Assembly: GCA_002104985.1 (NCBI GenBank)
Contig: MCGO01000188.1
Coordinates: 1 to 64,000, forward strand
Source: Rhizoclosmatium globosum
Taxonomy: Eukaryota; Chytridiomycota; Chytridiomycetes; Chytridiales; Chytriomycetaceae
Reading direction: 5' to 3'
DNA: 64,000 nucleotides
Shown here: positions 10,692 through 23,414 of the stretch, one piece after another
Position numbering within the stretch: position 1 is the stretch's first letter
Layout: each line of letters begins with the position of its first letter
Notes under the pieces: generated by a model
Databases searched by the model: none
What the model saw: only the letters and a program-made list of their open reading frames with translations
Told to the model about the DNA's origin: nothing
Made by a program: the position numbers and the translations under genes

Positions 10692-13600
10692 TCAACGCTG
10701 TCTTTTTCTCTGCTTGGGTGGAATAAACTTCTTTGACGTTGAAGATTTTGGAGAACTTGTGGCAGCAGGAGTGTTGCCTGCAGAATTGCCGCTTCCAGTT
10801 CCACTATTTCCAGGACCGGCTCCACCATTACTAGTTCCAGCATTACTAGTTCCACCATCACTAGTCGTCGGTTTAGTGACAAAAGACTTTGGAGCTTCAG
10901 CAATTGCACGCTTGATGGACTGTAGCAACGTTAATTGCTCGCGTACAAACTGAGTAAGAGCTTGAGGGGTGTCAATTTGATGTCTGTTGTTTGTTGGCTC
11001 CAAGACTGCGAGAGTGCTGATGGCATTCTCGCGAAGTTGGCTAAAATCCGATTCAGTACACATCAAACAGAAACGAAATTGTTAACGTACATTGCATCGT
11101 AGTAGAACTTCATTTCCACCTCATTCAAGCCACCCGACTGAGACTTTGATTGACAAATTTCATTCAAAGAAGGGAAGAGGCTTTGAAGGTCCAGGTATAA
11201 AGGCAACGCTTGATCAATATACACGTTCAAGTATGATCGACGCGACTTTGGCCAAAAACGGAGTGCGTTATAGATACGAGGCATTCTATTGACAGATGTC
11301 GTTCGCTGTTCTTTTCGCTTCATCCACCATGATTCAATTGCGTACACGGCCTTAGTCTTTGTAGCCAATGAAGCTGCCTTTGACTCTGACCCGAAATCTG
11401 TATGGAGTTTAAGAGTCACAGGTTTCACGTTCTTCAGTCTTTTCGCAAAGACTGCCTCATCATCTTCTTCATCGACTGAGCTGTTTGGCTTTTGCGGACT
11501 ACCTTTTCCTTTTGACGAGTTGGGAACAGCAGGTTTTTTATTCCTTGGCATTGGAACATCACTGTCACTGGAGCCCACAAGCGCAGGCATTTCGTCGGAA
11601 TCTTCATCTTTCATGGTTGGTGTCGCTTTCTTGGAATTCGAAGATGTCGCAATTGGGGTTTTCTTCGCGGCGGATGGGGTTGGTTTCGTCGCGCCCTTCG
11701 CAGGCTGTTGAGGTTTGTTTTTGATGGGAGGTGCATCACTTTCATCCGTCGATCCAACCAGCTCCGGCATATCATCAGAATCTGAGTCACTAGTAACCTG
11801 CTTCTTTGAAGTAGATGCGCTTGCAGTTGCAGGTTTGGTAAAAGCAGCAGGTGTTTGGGGCTTTCTGATAGCCGGTGCATCAGAATCAGAGTCAGACAAC
11901 AACCCGGGCATTTCGTCAGAGTCAGAAACAGGTGGACGCACAGGTTTATCTGCATTTAGTTAGTATCGTTGAAATACTTCTATAAACACAAACCATTCAA
12001 TGACTTCAATTTTGCCAACTCATTGGCGGCCTCCTTATAAATTGCCTCATTTTCGGAAGTCTTGTCGGTTGCTTTAGCGTCAACAACCATTTGGAAATAC
12101 CTCTTGGCTTGTTGGACATCTTTCGCGACTCCTTTTCCAGAAGAAAAACAAGCACCCAATTGACTCATGGCAGGTACATGCTTTTGATTTGCTGCGAGTG
12201 TAAACCACTTGACGGCTTCGGTCTCATTCTTTTTGAGTCCACCTCCGTTTTTCAAGAGAATATCACCGAGTAAAAATTGGAACTTTGCATTTCCGTTCCT
12301 AGCCCCATCCTCAACACATTCTTTAGCCTTGTTGATGTTGATTGGGAATTTGACACCATCGCCTCGAAGATAACACTCTGCCATTAGCAGCTTAGCGTCG
12401 TCCTTCCCTTTCTTGGCCAACTTCTCGTAATATTTTACAGCAAGGTTCAAGTTTTTGTCTGATCCATTCTTTCCTCCAATGAAGAAAAAGTCCCCCAATT
12501 TTTGTGTCGCTTCGTCGACGCCCTTTTTATCAAGTAACTCAAGCAACTCAATGGCTTTTTTAGGATCACGATTTCCGTTTGTTCCCTTCAGGTAGCAGTC
12601 GGCCATATAGAGTTGTGATTCAGCTCTTCCTTCAAGGGACGCATTCACATGATCTACATGAGTTTTGGATGACCGATTATAGCCGGGTGCAAGATCGTCA
12701 GAGTCAGACACCAATGCCGGTATGTTGCCAACATCACTATCGTCGGCATCATCATTGGGACTCTTTGTGCTCTTATTGTTTTGACGGCTCTTGTTTGCAG
12801 GAGGTTCTGAATCGGACCCCGAATCTTCTTTTCGTGGAACGCTTGTCTTGCCTGCCAACAATGACTTTTCGTTCATATCTTTGATTGCAGCTTTGAGAGA
12901 AACAATATCCCGCGATTCTCCAGATGTTAGCAGCAATTGTTTCCTGGATACATCCACAGCTCGCCTAACGAAGTCTGTAACTTTCAATGGGCCTTTGAAG
13001 ATGAAAATCAGGTCGTTGCTTCCAGCAACTGATATTTTCTTGAGCAATTTCAAAGATGTTGGAGCTGTTAACCATAATGGAATCCCAGTTCTGGATACAG
13101 CGACATTTTTGTGTTGAGTGAATAACATGTAGCTGTTTGCCAGTCGGAGCATTTTGCTCTCATGGAAATTGACAGTTTTTAAAGATTCCAGTACCTCTGA
13201 AATTAAACTCCCAATTGAATCGAAGTGAGCCAACAATCCCGGCTCTATTGAGTTCTTGAGGAGACCATTGATGCGAGCAACTCCTGCACGGAAAATTCTC
13301 CATGGGAGAACGAAAGGTTGTTCGCGAGCCACAAGGAAAATCGTCGTCAAAATTTCCACCAAATGGCAGAGCCCGTCCAAATTCTGAAGTTTGAAAAGAT
13401 TGCTTCTGTGTTTTGGATATTCAATAAGAATCTCTCGCGCTGGTCCCACGAAATCAAACACAGTCGTAGCTTGTGCGCACTGATGTATCAGTTTCAGCAT
13501 TTTAGACACAAAATTTTGGGCGATTCCCGACGGTTTTTGAGTAATGGTGGTATTGGCAGCCCGGAAGCTGGCGGTCAAGAAATCATGGTGGTGTGTTGGG

Positions 13601-16600
13601 AGAATCAATGATCCACCCAAAACAGAGTCCAAATCAAAGCCTCCAGATCGATTCGTCAATTCTTGCAAGCTAAATGTCTTCTTTTTCAAATACCAAAGTG
13701 CAGCATCCATCACATCGAGAGGAATTTCGCGATCCACATAGCCAAAGGTCCAAATATGACCATTGTCCCAAGGTTGTAAACTAGAGACAAACCGTTTCAT
13801 CGCAGTTGTTTGAATTAATCCAAATGAACTGCGATGACTTGGGTGAATGAACATAGATGATTGCACAAGAACGCGAACTAAATGCACCAAAGTTGTTGCC
13901 TTATGTGAGTCAAATTCGGCCGAAGAGACCAAATGAGTTTGAGTGCATGTCAAATTAGAACACTTTCCGAGATTAAACATGGCTTGAGCACACATATCAC
14001 CAAGACCTTCAGATGACAAGAAAGTGGTTACAAGAGACTGGCACATGTTAAAAATAGTGAAACTAAACGAAGTCCGAGCGAATATATCGAATACTTGAAC
14101 GTCACAGAAGAACCTGCCAGTTGAAGTGTCGATGCGAACTTGTTGCACAAGTTTCTTTTCTTTGACTTCTAAGTCAACACTATTTGGCTCAAATACACCT
14201 TTGTAACAAATTCGTTCCGATTGAAGAGTTCCTATCGTCACATAGAACGATCTTTCCACTTGATCGTGTAATACTTCTCGGACTGAAATTTTCGAGAGAT
14301 CCACAATACGTGAAAACAATGATGGAATCATTGGGGCAGAATACTCAAGAACGGTGATTGGCAACTTAGTGTCATTAAGTCCTGCAAACAGTGTGCGAAG
14401 AACCAGAACGAGATGAAGTGAGTTTTCAGCCAAAGTTTTGAGGGCAAGAATGTCTTCAAGCGGCTTTGATTTCCGGTTTGAAGCATTCAATTGCAACAAT
14501 TGCGACGCAAGTGTCAATTTCAATCCAGAGAGCAGTTCACATAAATCAACTGCCTCGACAAGAGGAACGGCCACACGTCTTGAAGTAACGAACTGGTCTA
14601 TCGCCATTACTTCGATCCACTTATTTTGAAGGATGAGGGCGTCAGAGCCTTTCAACTTTCCCTTCACCAAAACAAGAGGCCGCAAAGTCTTGGTTACAAC
14701 ACCGTTTGAACCAAATTCTTGTATCATACTGGTTGATCTGTACGAATCAATATCCCCTTTCCATAATGCAGCCAAACTTGGTGTAACTCGGATCCAAAAG
14801 AAACGAGACAAACACTCCAACGCCTTGACGTTTCCAGATATTCCAGAAATTTTCTTGAAATAACTAACAGCTTCCAAAGGCTTTCCGGCATCCAAGTCCA
14901 TAACACGAGCAGCTCCCTCAAAGTCATTTTGAGTTTCAAACAATTTAGCCAGTTCGGAAAACATTGCATGGCTACGATAAAGACCTTTTCTCACCCCAAC
15001 ATCCGGGTTGATCTCAATTGCATCCACCTTTTCCTTCTTACTTAAGTGGTGGTTAGCCAGTGCCATAGTTGACACTTTCTCGATAGTTGACGAATCTGGA
15101 GCTTCGTTCCGGCTAAACAAAATCTTGATTGTCTTTAAAGCTTCTACGCTGCAGGCAGTGGTTTTCAAATACACTTCAAGGGCGTCCTTGTAACTTTCCA
15201 TTTCAACAAGGGCGTTTCCAGCTTCCTTCCATTTTGAAACTTTTCGGAAACATCTGACAGCATCCATGTCTTTATGTTTGACAAGCTCGTACATTTCAGC
15301 AGCCTTAGAGTATTTGTCTGATTCCTGTTAAAACATTAGATTTTTCAAACAAAATTAATGGAATAGAGCTCACCCAGTAACAACGAGCAGCTTCAGCGAT
15401 TTGGCCTTGGGACAAAGCTCCGAGCGCATGCGCCCTTTTAAGCAGCTCAGCTGCTTCGAAATAGAGACTCTTGGCTTCAGCCAAACGATCTTTGGGCAGA
15501 GCTCTTGCCATCTCTCGTTTAATATATGCCTCACATCGAAGAGTGTCAACACTCTGCTCTGACTCTGGTTTTCCGGCTTGACGCAAACCTCGACGGAAAC
15601 TCTTCAATGCGTCTTCATAGTTCTTGTTCTCAAAGAGAATTTGACCTTGACGGATCCATTCTTCGACAGTCGTCGAATCACCTTTCGCTGTGAATTTTCC
15701 AGATCGCGCGTCATCACTGGTGACAGCAAGATCCATGCTTTGCCAGAATTTGAAAAGTGGATACCGTTTCTTCTCGTCACTGTCCCAAATCCATAGCTGG
15801 GAACGAGCACGAGTGATGGCTGTGTACAGAATCTTCAATTCAGTCGCAAGAATATTGTGCTTTTTAGAGTCAAATGAGGGACAGGGGTCCGTATTTCCAG
15901 GAACGTTTTTCAAGAATAAGCGCCACTAAGAACAAGTTAGGCAAAATACATTCAAGCCAGATCACACTCACCAATTGGGCTTCACCAGGACTGTCAGTAA
16001 TCAGGTTCATCAAGACCACATCACGGAATTCCATTCCTGTTAGGAAAATGTCAAACTGTGTTGCAACGTTCTAATTTAACGAACCTTTCGCCTGTTCCAC
16101 AGTCATGACCAAAGCGAAATTGTCCTTCAATAGTCTCTTTACTTCCGCTACATTCTCTAAAGTTCGCACAAGGATAACTTGCCCAGCTCCGAATTCGATA
16201 GGCTCTCCTTCCGCTTTACCACCAGACAAGAATGACAAAATATCACTGGTGCTGTTGTTCTGAATAACTAATACAGGTTGAGGACCGGCAATTGTTCCCT
16301 TTTCTGCTGGAAGCTTATCAATGGCTGTAGGGAAGTGATCACGAAGGATATCAAGCACTGATGCCGCCACACCCAAGATTCCGTCGTGTGATCGATCTAA
16401 AGTAAGCCTTTAGTTGAAACTTCATTTCAGAGTCGCTGCTAAATACTTACAATTTTTGGTTAATTTGAAGATTCTGGGAGCTTCAGTGATTGCTTTCATG
16501 GGTTTCAAAGTGTTGTATATCATAGCACTTAGATCTTCAAAGCGGAATACTGAACCACGATGAATGACCTGTGCAGTATCTCCGGCAAACATGAGTCCAT

Positions 16601-19600
16601 GATTTGGATCCGAACACAGGGTTACAAGCGGAAGGATTTGAGCCATAGTCAAATCCTGAACTTCGTCCAAGTAAACCTGGTTGAACATGACAGCCGCAAG
16701 ACGTGGATCTTTTTCAGCCGTCATTTTTGCAATGAGACGATTAACTTCGTTGACTCTAATGCAACAATAAGATTTTGGTGTTTTAACAAGTAGAAACTCA
16801 CCTGTCCTGTTCATCAAGCTTTCTGGGGACTTCAAGAAACTCCAGTTTGCCATTCACATAAGCTTGGAATCGTTCCAGTTTCTTTTGGTTATATGCCTCG
16901 AAGATGTCATAAATTTGGTCACGAGTCTCCTTGAAAGTTGCATGGGCTCTTGTGCTCAGATTGCAATATTCTTCCCTTGACAGCTTTCCTTCCGCACTCA
17001 CAGCCGCCATTTCGCTTCCTTTGATCACACCCATGATTTCACTGAACACAAGTGAAGCATCCATTCCAAGTATCAAGTTCCTGTCCAAAGAATGATAGAT
17101 TTCCTTAAATCGTTCAAAATCAGCATTACGTTCAGCTGCTTCTCCTTCAGCAAACGTCACATCTTCTTCGAGGCCCAGGTACACACGAATCATTGAGAGC
17201 AGCTTCTTGTAATGAACAAAGAGAGGAAAGTCCGAATCTTTCAAATCTCCAAATGACTTTGGAAGTCGTTGAATATAATCCTCTTCTTTATCCCAGAATT
17301 CATCAGGGGATTTTGGGCTTGAAGTGGTCACATCGTCTCCTGAATCCATTTTTGCAAGCTCCTCTTCAACAGTTAAGGATTCATCCTGCCCAAATTCGTG
17401 TATAATATTTGTCGCTCCTTCATCATCAGGCTTGTTGATCATATCAATCAATTCAGCAAGAACGTGTTCATCGCCTCCAGGATTCAAAGACTTTGATAAC
17501 GTTTGATAATAGGCCTGTACACGACCACAAAACTTTGGACTCGCGGTGACAAAAATCTGACGAAACCGGAACCTTGGCTTCTTGCTTTCTCCGTCCTCCA
17601 ACAAGAATAGTGGATTCATACCGACGGAATTCGCGATATGCCCTCCCTGTTTGAAATCGACTCTTCGAGCATGCCAGTTTGACAACAAACGGAAAACACT
17701 GCAGGAAGTTTTACCAGTTCCAGACCGTCCGACCACAATCACGGAATTTCTGTGGTTCAAAATCTCATCTTCTTGTTCACTGACTGAGAACGGGAATTCT
17801 GTTTCTTCATTGTCCTTGGCTCCGTCAATCAACCAACAGAGCATCATCTGTGGACGAAGTTTGTGAGGTTACGACTAAAAGAGAAGAAAGCACCCACCTT
17901 GGAGAGAGGGAAGAACTTTGCAGTAACAGCTTGCTCATGCATTTTGAGAACCTTGAGTGGGTTCTCCATATCTTCCCTCGAAAATTCAACAACATGCTTT
18001 GAATCATCCCCATCGTCCCTCCAGGTAAGTGGTGTCACAAAGCCACGATTATCCTTAGGTCGCTCCTTACAGCGGTCAATGCGAGTCTTTGAATAAGCTC
18101 TTTGAGCTGCCTGAATGTACTCAACAGCATTGACAACATCTTTATGGTTCCCGATCGAATGGATGCGAATCACTTGGGAATGCATTCGATTGATTTCCAG
18201 GTAGGCCACTTCTACTTGCCATACGATACGCAAATTGTTCTGAGTGAGAAGTTATAAAAGGCACCCACAAAACGGCCTTGAACTCACCAACACTTTACTC
18301 TCGTACAACACAACCTTAGTGTCCGCAACCAGCGAGCAGGCAGTACTATCTGTCCAGAAACCTCTCGCAATCATATCAATATTCTTCATGACAGGCACAA
18401 AGTTTCTCAAGTTCTTTCGCTTCATTCGTCTGAAAGTTCCTAACGCACGATCGGTCAACTGGACCATCCAAATCCAATCCAAAGGCGGAGTCTTTAAAAT
18501 GGCATCCATAGATTCCTTCGTCTTGGATGTGATAATATCGTGCGCTTGAATCAGACTACTCTTATGCAATGATGACGGTGAGAGCTCCTCCTCGTCAACA
18601 GATCCGTCACTATCATCGTCATCAATTTCTTCCGACTTTTCTTTCTCCATACGTTCTTGGAATTCGTGCGCGATAGAAGTGTCAATACCGCTGATCTTTG
18701 TGTTGTCATACACATCCAGCCGTCCGATTTGGTCGATGCCTCCCGCTTCCAAGATTGCTATCCCACCAGGGCAGCTTTCCCACATAAACGTGTACATACT
18801 GCCAAGAGTTAAAGGCAGAGAATGAAGTTCGCGGCATTGGATGCTGTGTCCATCAACAACATCGTCTGGATCAATGCGGGCAGCAATATAAGGAAGCATC
18901 GGTTTCAGACCATCCACATGTTGAGGGATAGCAAAATGTAGTGAGTTAAGACAATGGAATTCGTCTTTGGTCAGTGTCAAGTCTTTCTTCTTTGGTTGGG
19001 TAATATCTAGAGAAGAAGAGCTTGTAGCTGAGACTGCAAGAGCAGCGTTTTCGTGTTCGATTATTCTTTTGGAGAAGGATTGTTGGAGGCGGTAGTTCTA
19101 GGTATAGTCAGTTGCGTTCAGTTAAGGAGAAAGAGTAGCAGAACGCACCATACAGCCGCCACAATCATCACTGTATAGCCACGACATGACATCGCACAGC
19201 GCTTTTTGGTAATGTTCATTCTGTTGAAGTCTGAGGAAGGTACCCAAGTCGTCCAAAATATAAGTCTTAAAGTACTCTCGCATCATCACGTGATGCTTAT
19301 ATACTTGTGTTTCTGTTGGTCTTTCAGCACCCAGTTTCCGAATATCCGTAGACTGTTCAAAGGTTCGGTCAGCTCGGCAACCACACAACTGAAGCCATCA
19401 GACCTTCAAGTTACGCGGCATAGGTTGTCCCTTCTTGCTGTCCATCCAATTCATCATCTCTTGGCTGAGGCCGACAATCTCGCCGAGCAGTTCACTGCGA
19501 ACATCAACTTCGCGCACTTTTTCGCCTTCGCCTTCTTTACTCTTCCCTCCACGCTTCTCGCCCCGCGTAATCAGCTGACCAGAACCTTCACCAATGCCCA

Positions 19601-19926
19601 TATGGAGGAGAACAAGACCGCGGACGGGGTCTGGGCTCAATACTGTGCAGTTCGGGTCACATCGAGGACAGACTCGAAAAGGATTGCACGCTCGGTTTGG
19701 TCTGCATCCAGGTCTTGGTATGGATTTGGCAGAAATCTAGGATATTGTATGTTGACATTGAAGAGTTCTGGTTGGTGGAGTTCAGAAACCACACATACTT
19801 TGCATTCGACTCAGTTGCGAGATAAGAAAGATACGCGGCTATAGTTGTTTGGTTCTTTGGCGTCTGACCAATCCCTGTTTTGGCTGGTGGATCGGAGCTA
19901 TGAGAGGAAGCGCCTTCTTGTCCCAT
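10692..19926 (-). CDS. Giant UvrD/Rep-like helicase (TRANK1-like) with Sel1 repeats and acidic motif repeats
   Basis: About 12 exons (19799-19926, 19149-19736, 18288-19097, 17898-18239, 16802-17847, 16451-16755, 16085-16396, 15972-16036, 15374-15925, 11994-15324, 11091-11949, 10692-11040), about 2,890 residues. Superfamily 1A helicase motifs are in order: Walker A GRSGTGKTS (about residue 660), motif II YLDEVQDLT (about 1000), motif III FAGDTAQVIHRGS, the QAKGMEFRDV motif, and motif VI LYTAITRARSQLWIWD (about 1226). Helical TPR-like repeats follow, then Sel1 repeats (AVKYYEKLAKKGKDDAKLLM), acidic repeats (DSDEMPxLVxSDSD) and a basic tail KKFIPPKQRKRQR. Animal TRANK1 and many fungal relatives share the helicase-plus-TPR layout; role unknown, possibly nucleic-acid surveillance. 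A lost base near 19633 and an in-frame TGA at 19398-19400 trouble exon 2; the rest is open. The 3331-base exon without a stop argues against a pseudogene. The gene could be split at 11942-11994, but the intron there has a good branch site. Confidence 0.85.
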
Positions 19927-19975
19927 TCGATTTTTTATTGAAGTTGTAAAAAAAAGTAAGCTCTGCCTTTATTTA

Positions 19976-20701
19976 CTAACGAATAGTTGACATATTTGCA
20001 TCAGTGATATTCATGAAAGAAACAGCGATTTGGCACGTGCCGATGTTTTTCCTGGTGTCGCTATGTGTTTCATTGTTAACACAAACTAGTCCAACATCAC
20101 AGCGTGGTGGGTAGAGAATAGACGTTGAGTTTAATGGACAAGTACTGTTGATTCCCAGTACAGGAACACACGCTCCAAGTCTACTGTCAGAAGTAACATT
20201 GGCAGGAGTTGAGGTGTTTAAATACATGGCATTAGAATCCGTCAAATTCGCGTATGTGACTCCTTTTGCATTCAGTGGTGGATATGATAGATCAAATACA
20301 CACGTCAAATTAGAGTCTGCACATAACACCGCTGGTTTTACAAACGTTCCGCACGCTTCACCATGCAAAGCTCGTTTGATGACACATTGTCCGATAATCA
20401 AAATGTCTGGTGCGTCAGGTAGTTCTGGACTATTGGCGCTTGCTTCAGGGCCATTGACAGGTCCATGCCCTTCACCAAATGGTGATCCGCCTGGCCGTGT
20501 GGGAGGAGTTTTGACAGCCAAACAAGTTAAATTTAGAGGATTACAGACGTTATCAGTTGGAAGGAGAGGCTGTGGCGTACAAGGATCACCAACATTGTTC
20601 ATGATTACACCGCCTGGATTACGGGCGCGAATTGCGATCGGTACTGCCTGAAGAGTGAAGGGACCAATAGCACAAAAGGCCAGCAAGATCAGAGCATACA
20701 T
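19976..20701 (-). CDS. Secreted Cys-rich, N-glycosylated protein
   Basis: A single intact exon of 242 codons from an ATG at 20699-20701. It begins with a clear signal peptide (MYALILLAFCAIGPFTLQAV). The mature part has many Cys residues in a spaced pattern and many N-x-S/T sequons (for example NLTC, NVTS, NSTC, NETH, NITD, NMST). No membrane segment follows, so it is likely secreted or wall-bound. I recognise no family; similar Cys-rich Dickkopf- or EGF-like modules occur in chytrid surface proteins, but that is inference. The start is only about 70 bases from the divergent plus-strand gene. Confidence 0.7.
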   Translation of the reverse strand: MYALILLAFCAIGPFTLQAVPIAIRARNPGGVIMNNVGDPCTPQPLLPTDNVCNPLNLTCLAVKTPPTRPGGSPFGEGHGPVNGPEASANSPELPDAPDILIIGQCVIKRALHGEACGTFVKPAVLCADSNLTCVFDLSYPPLNAKGVTYANLTDSNAMYLNTSTPANVTSDSRLGACVPVLGINSTCPLNSTSILYPPRCDVGLVCVNNETHSDTRKNIGTCQIAVSFMNITDANMSTIR

Positions 20702-20771
20702 TTCCAAGTGTCCGAATGACTGAAAAGGAGAAAATCACTTTTGAAGTTCAATCAAAAACACACCAAAAACC

Positions 20772-21753
20772 ATGTCCGACTCAACAGACTCACCACCGCG
20801 CCCAATCTGTCTCGGCCTCAATCGCAGCAGCCACGACACGTCTCCGAATGTCCGATCTTTGTCCGCCGCGGCTCGTCGACGTCAACGGCAACTTCCTCGT
20901 TGTCGGCATCGATTCTGTTCCGTCTTTTGTATCGAGGAGTGAACTTGGCCACTCATCGCCGGTTGGTTGCTCGCTTTCCCTCGATGACTCATTCACTCAC
21001 TTAAATACAGGTTTCACTTCCCACCGGAACTCGTTCATCTGATTGTATCGTTTGCTCCAAAACTGTGTCCAGAATGCAACATCTTCCACCTCGCAAACTG
21101 TTCCGCGTCAGATCCATGCTCAAATCTACTGCCAATTAAAGAGAAGTGTCTGTCAATCAAGGAATGCGATATCCAAATGATGGATGTTGATCCTCTTGTT
21201 CCTGAACAACTTGACTTGGCGTTTCGTTGTGTTTCGGACTCTTGCAACCGCGTTTGTTTTGAACTACTAAGCTTACTTTGTTCTCTGATTCCTTCCCGTT
21301 CCAGGCTTTCTGCTCACACTGTTGTAGCGATGAAATGATGAGCTGCGGGTCTTGTGATAAATTGTACTGCTCAACGCCGAAACGAAACTGTGGCCAATTC
21401 GGTCCTTGCGTCTGCGAATGCACTAGTGCCTGTTTGGATTGCGTTAAAATCAAGTTTGATGTTTTGGTTTTCTTAACAAGTAATATGAACAACTATTCTC
21501 AACCAACAGAATGATTCGATGCCAAATTAGCGATTGTAAAGCGTACTTTTGTACTTGTCCAAACTGTGCGACTCGATTGACTGTCACTTGCAATTCTTGT
21601 GGTACTACCGCGTGCCGATACGATATATGTTCTTCTGTAATGAACGAGTGTGAAGGTTGTTGGTTAGTGTACTGTGATGGCTGTGTGGACGCTCATTTGA
21701 GTATTTGTGATGGATTTTCGGCTGATGTTCCAATGGTTGATATTGTGGCTTAA
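20772..21753 (+). CDS. Cys-rich protein with F-box-like motif (zinc-binding?)
   Basis: Several short exons are needed. The 5' part could start at ATG 20772 or 20716. After an acceptor near 21010 comes an F-box-like helix pair (FHFPPELVHLIVSFAPKLCP), then a Cys-rich segment. An intron near 21250-21302 (with a ctaagc branch site) leads to AFCSHCCSDEMMSCGSCDKL and CVCECTSACLDC. A further intron or frameshift around 21440-21510 leads to CQISDCKAYFCTCPNCATRL and CEGCWLVYCDGCVDAH, ending at 21753. Paired CxxC units suggest zinc fingers of a treble-clef or B-box kind. The family is not recognised. I could not find one consistent set of splice sites. Confidence 0.5.
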
Positions 21754-21906
21754 TTTTTAACTTGGGAGTCTCGGTGCTACTCAGAATTCTACAAAATAAT
21801 AAATAACTGCGAACGCCTACTTGTGTCACTCGCTCTCACGTTTTGCGGCAACAGTACGCCTCCCCGTTTTCTTGTTTCAGAAAATTCGTTCATCGAAAAC
21901 ACTATT

Positions 21907-22185
21907 ATGGATTCATCCAGAACCCATCAGATTCCAGTTGCTAGCTACACTGCCTCGCCTAATTTTCGTACATCTCTCTCTGCTCGAGGTGTGGCTCAAA
22001 GAGCTCAAGGACTCATCACTTCACCGACACATTTAGTTTTCACCAAGGAATTATTGCCCACGGAACCAAAACGAGAAGCATCATCTGCTTATTTAGAGCA
22101 AAAGGAAAACGATGCTAATACGTTGTCAGAAAGAATTGAGAGACTCCTTGACAAGGAGGCAGTTGTTTGGACCACTGAAGTTTGA
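21907..22185 (+). CDS. Small hypothetical protein, 92 residues
   Basis: An intact frame from ATG 21907 ends with ERIERLLDKEAVVWTTEV. It is polar with a charged C-terminal helix (KREASSAYLEQKENDANTLS). The frame remains open upstream to about 21823 without an ATG, so an upstream exon is possible. No family recognised. Confidence 0.45.
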   Translation: MDSSRTHQIPVASYTASPNFRTSLSARGVAQRAQGLITSPTHLVFTKELLPTEPKREASSAYLEQKENDANTLSERIERLLDKEAVVWTTEV

Positions 22186-22491
22186 TATATAATATTTTAA
22201 AGAATGCGACTTAATAAACTCTAATGCTTAAACATGCCATATTTATGCGATTGATGCGAAGGGAATACTCCTCGATCATCAATACTCAAATCCAATTTTC
22301 TCTTCTATTTATTCCATTGTTACTCTGTGAAGACGAGTTTTGTAAAGGATTGGTCACCAGAAAGTGCATGTGCAAGAGTGCCGCCCTTTGATGGGATACT
22401 CATTTCGATCGGCTCTCGATCAGCTTTCCTCCTCAAATCTCGCCTCAAAAAACCAACCCACAAACCCAACCAACCCAACCCAGAATCACAA

Positions 22492-22730
22492 ATGGACTCT
22501 CGTTTCAGCGTCTCCAGCTCACAAGCTCTCTCAACGACTCTACCGCGCGCTCGTCAGTCGCGAGCCAAGAACGTCGCTTCAACGCGCGAACGGGCGAAGC
22601 GCAGTGGTCCCGCCTGATGTCCAGCACCGCGCCAGCGAAGAAGACTGTAGATATTCCGTTCAAATCTGCAGACAGCCGCTTTGGAATCACGAGCTTGTTC
22701 TCCTCCTTTGGCAAAGGCCTCAACAAGTGA
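22492..22730 (+). CDS. Small Ser-rich protein, paralogue A (frameshifted)
   Basis: ATG at 22492 reads MDSRFSVSSSQ. After one lost base near 22525 the frame continues as SLNDSTARSSVASQERRFNA, GEAQWSRLMS and ends SADSRFGITSLFSSFGKGLNK. The plan (MDS head, Ser-rich part, QW-x-R-(L/M)-M, then RF-x3-(S/N)LF-S-x-K-G) matches the next gene at 23415-23675. It is probably soluble and small (about 80 residues). Function unknown; the amphipathic C-terminal helix may bind a membrane or partner (inference). Confidence 0.5.
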
Positions 22731-23414
22731 TTGAAACTGAAGCCACCCATTAACGACCTTCGCTTGGCACTTTATGAGCCCAGATCACGTTTCTTTTCTT
22801 CCCTCCCTTTACACTAGTAATAGCCTTTTTCATTTCATTACTTGGAATGAGTTGTTTGTTGAGAATAAAATAGTTTTGTGTATCCACATTACGTAATTAT
22901 GATCCAGACGCGTTTTCACACTCGTCAACAGCGTTGCTGAAAGCGAGTTGATGTATTATTAACTTAGGTGCTCACTGCTGCGGAATAGGAGGCGTTCTGT
23001 GGCGCGCAAAAAAACAAAAACCTATTTCTAAATTCATTGAATAAGAGAAACCCAAAATAAGTTTACACGATGAAGTTTCTGTAATTTACCTGAGTACAGT
23101 CGCAGAATAGTGTCTCGTAATCCGAAGTACAATTTGGCATGAAAACCCGTTCTCCCTTTCAATCACAAAAAAATGCGCGTATGTTTTGAATACAAACTTT
23201 TATTGATTGGCAGTTTTCGTGGAAGGAACAAAAACGAAGTATTTACCATACGTTCCGCACTCTCAGAACTATTTCGGGCAATAAAGCAGCTCTGTGAAAA
23301 TTCGTGGCGTTCGATTCAGAAAATAGCTTGACGCCCCACTTGCTTTTCGTGCCTCCAAAACCTGTATCATTTCCTTAAAAAAGAATCCCTCAAAAACCTG
23401 GTTTTAGAAACACG
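22731..23414. other. Intergenic spacer between the two small paralogues
   Basis: AT-rich sequence of about 680 bases. The stretch just before 23415 serves as promoter and leader of the second paralogue. I see no further gene in it. Confidence 0.4.
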
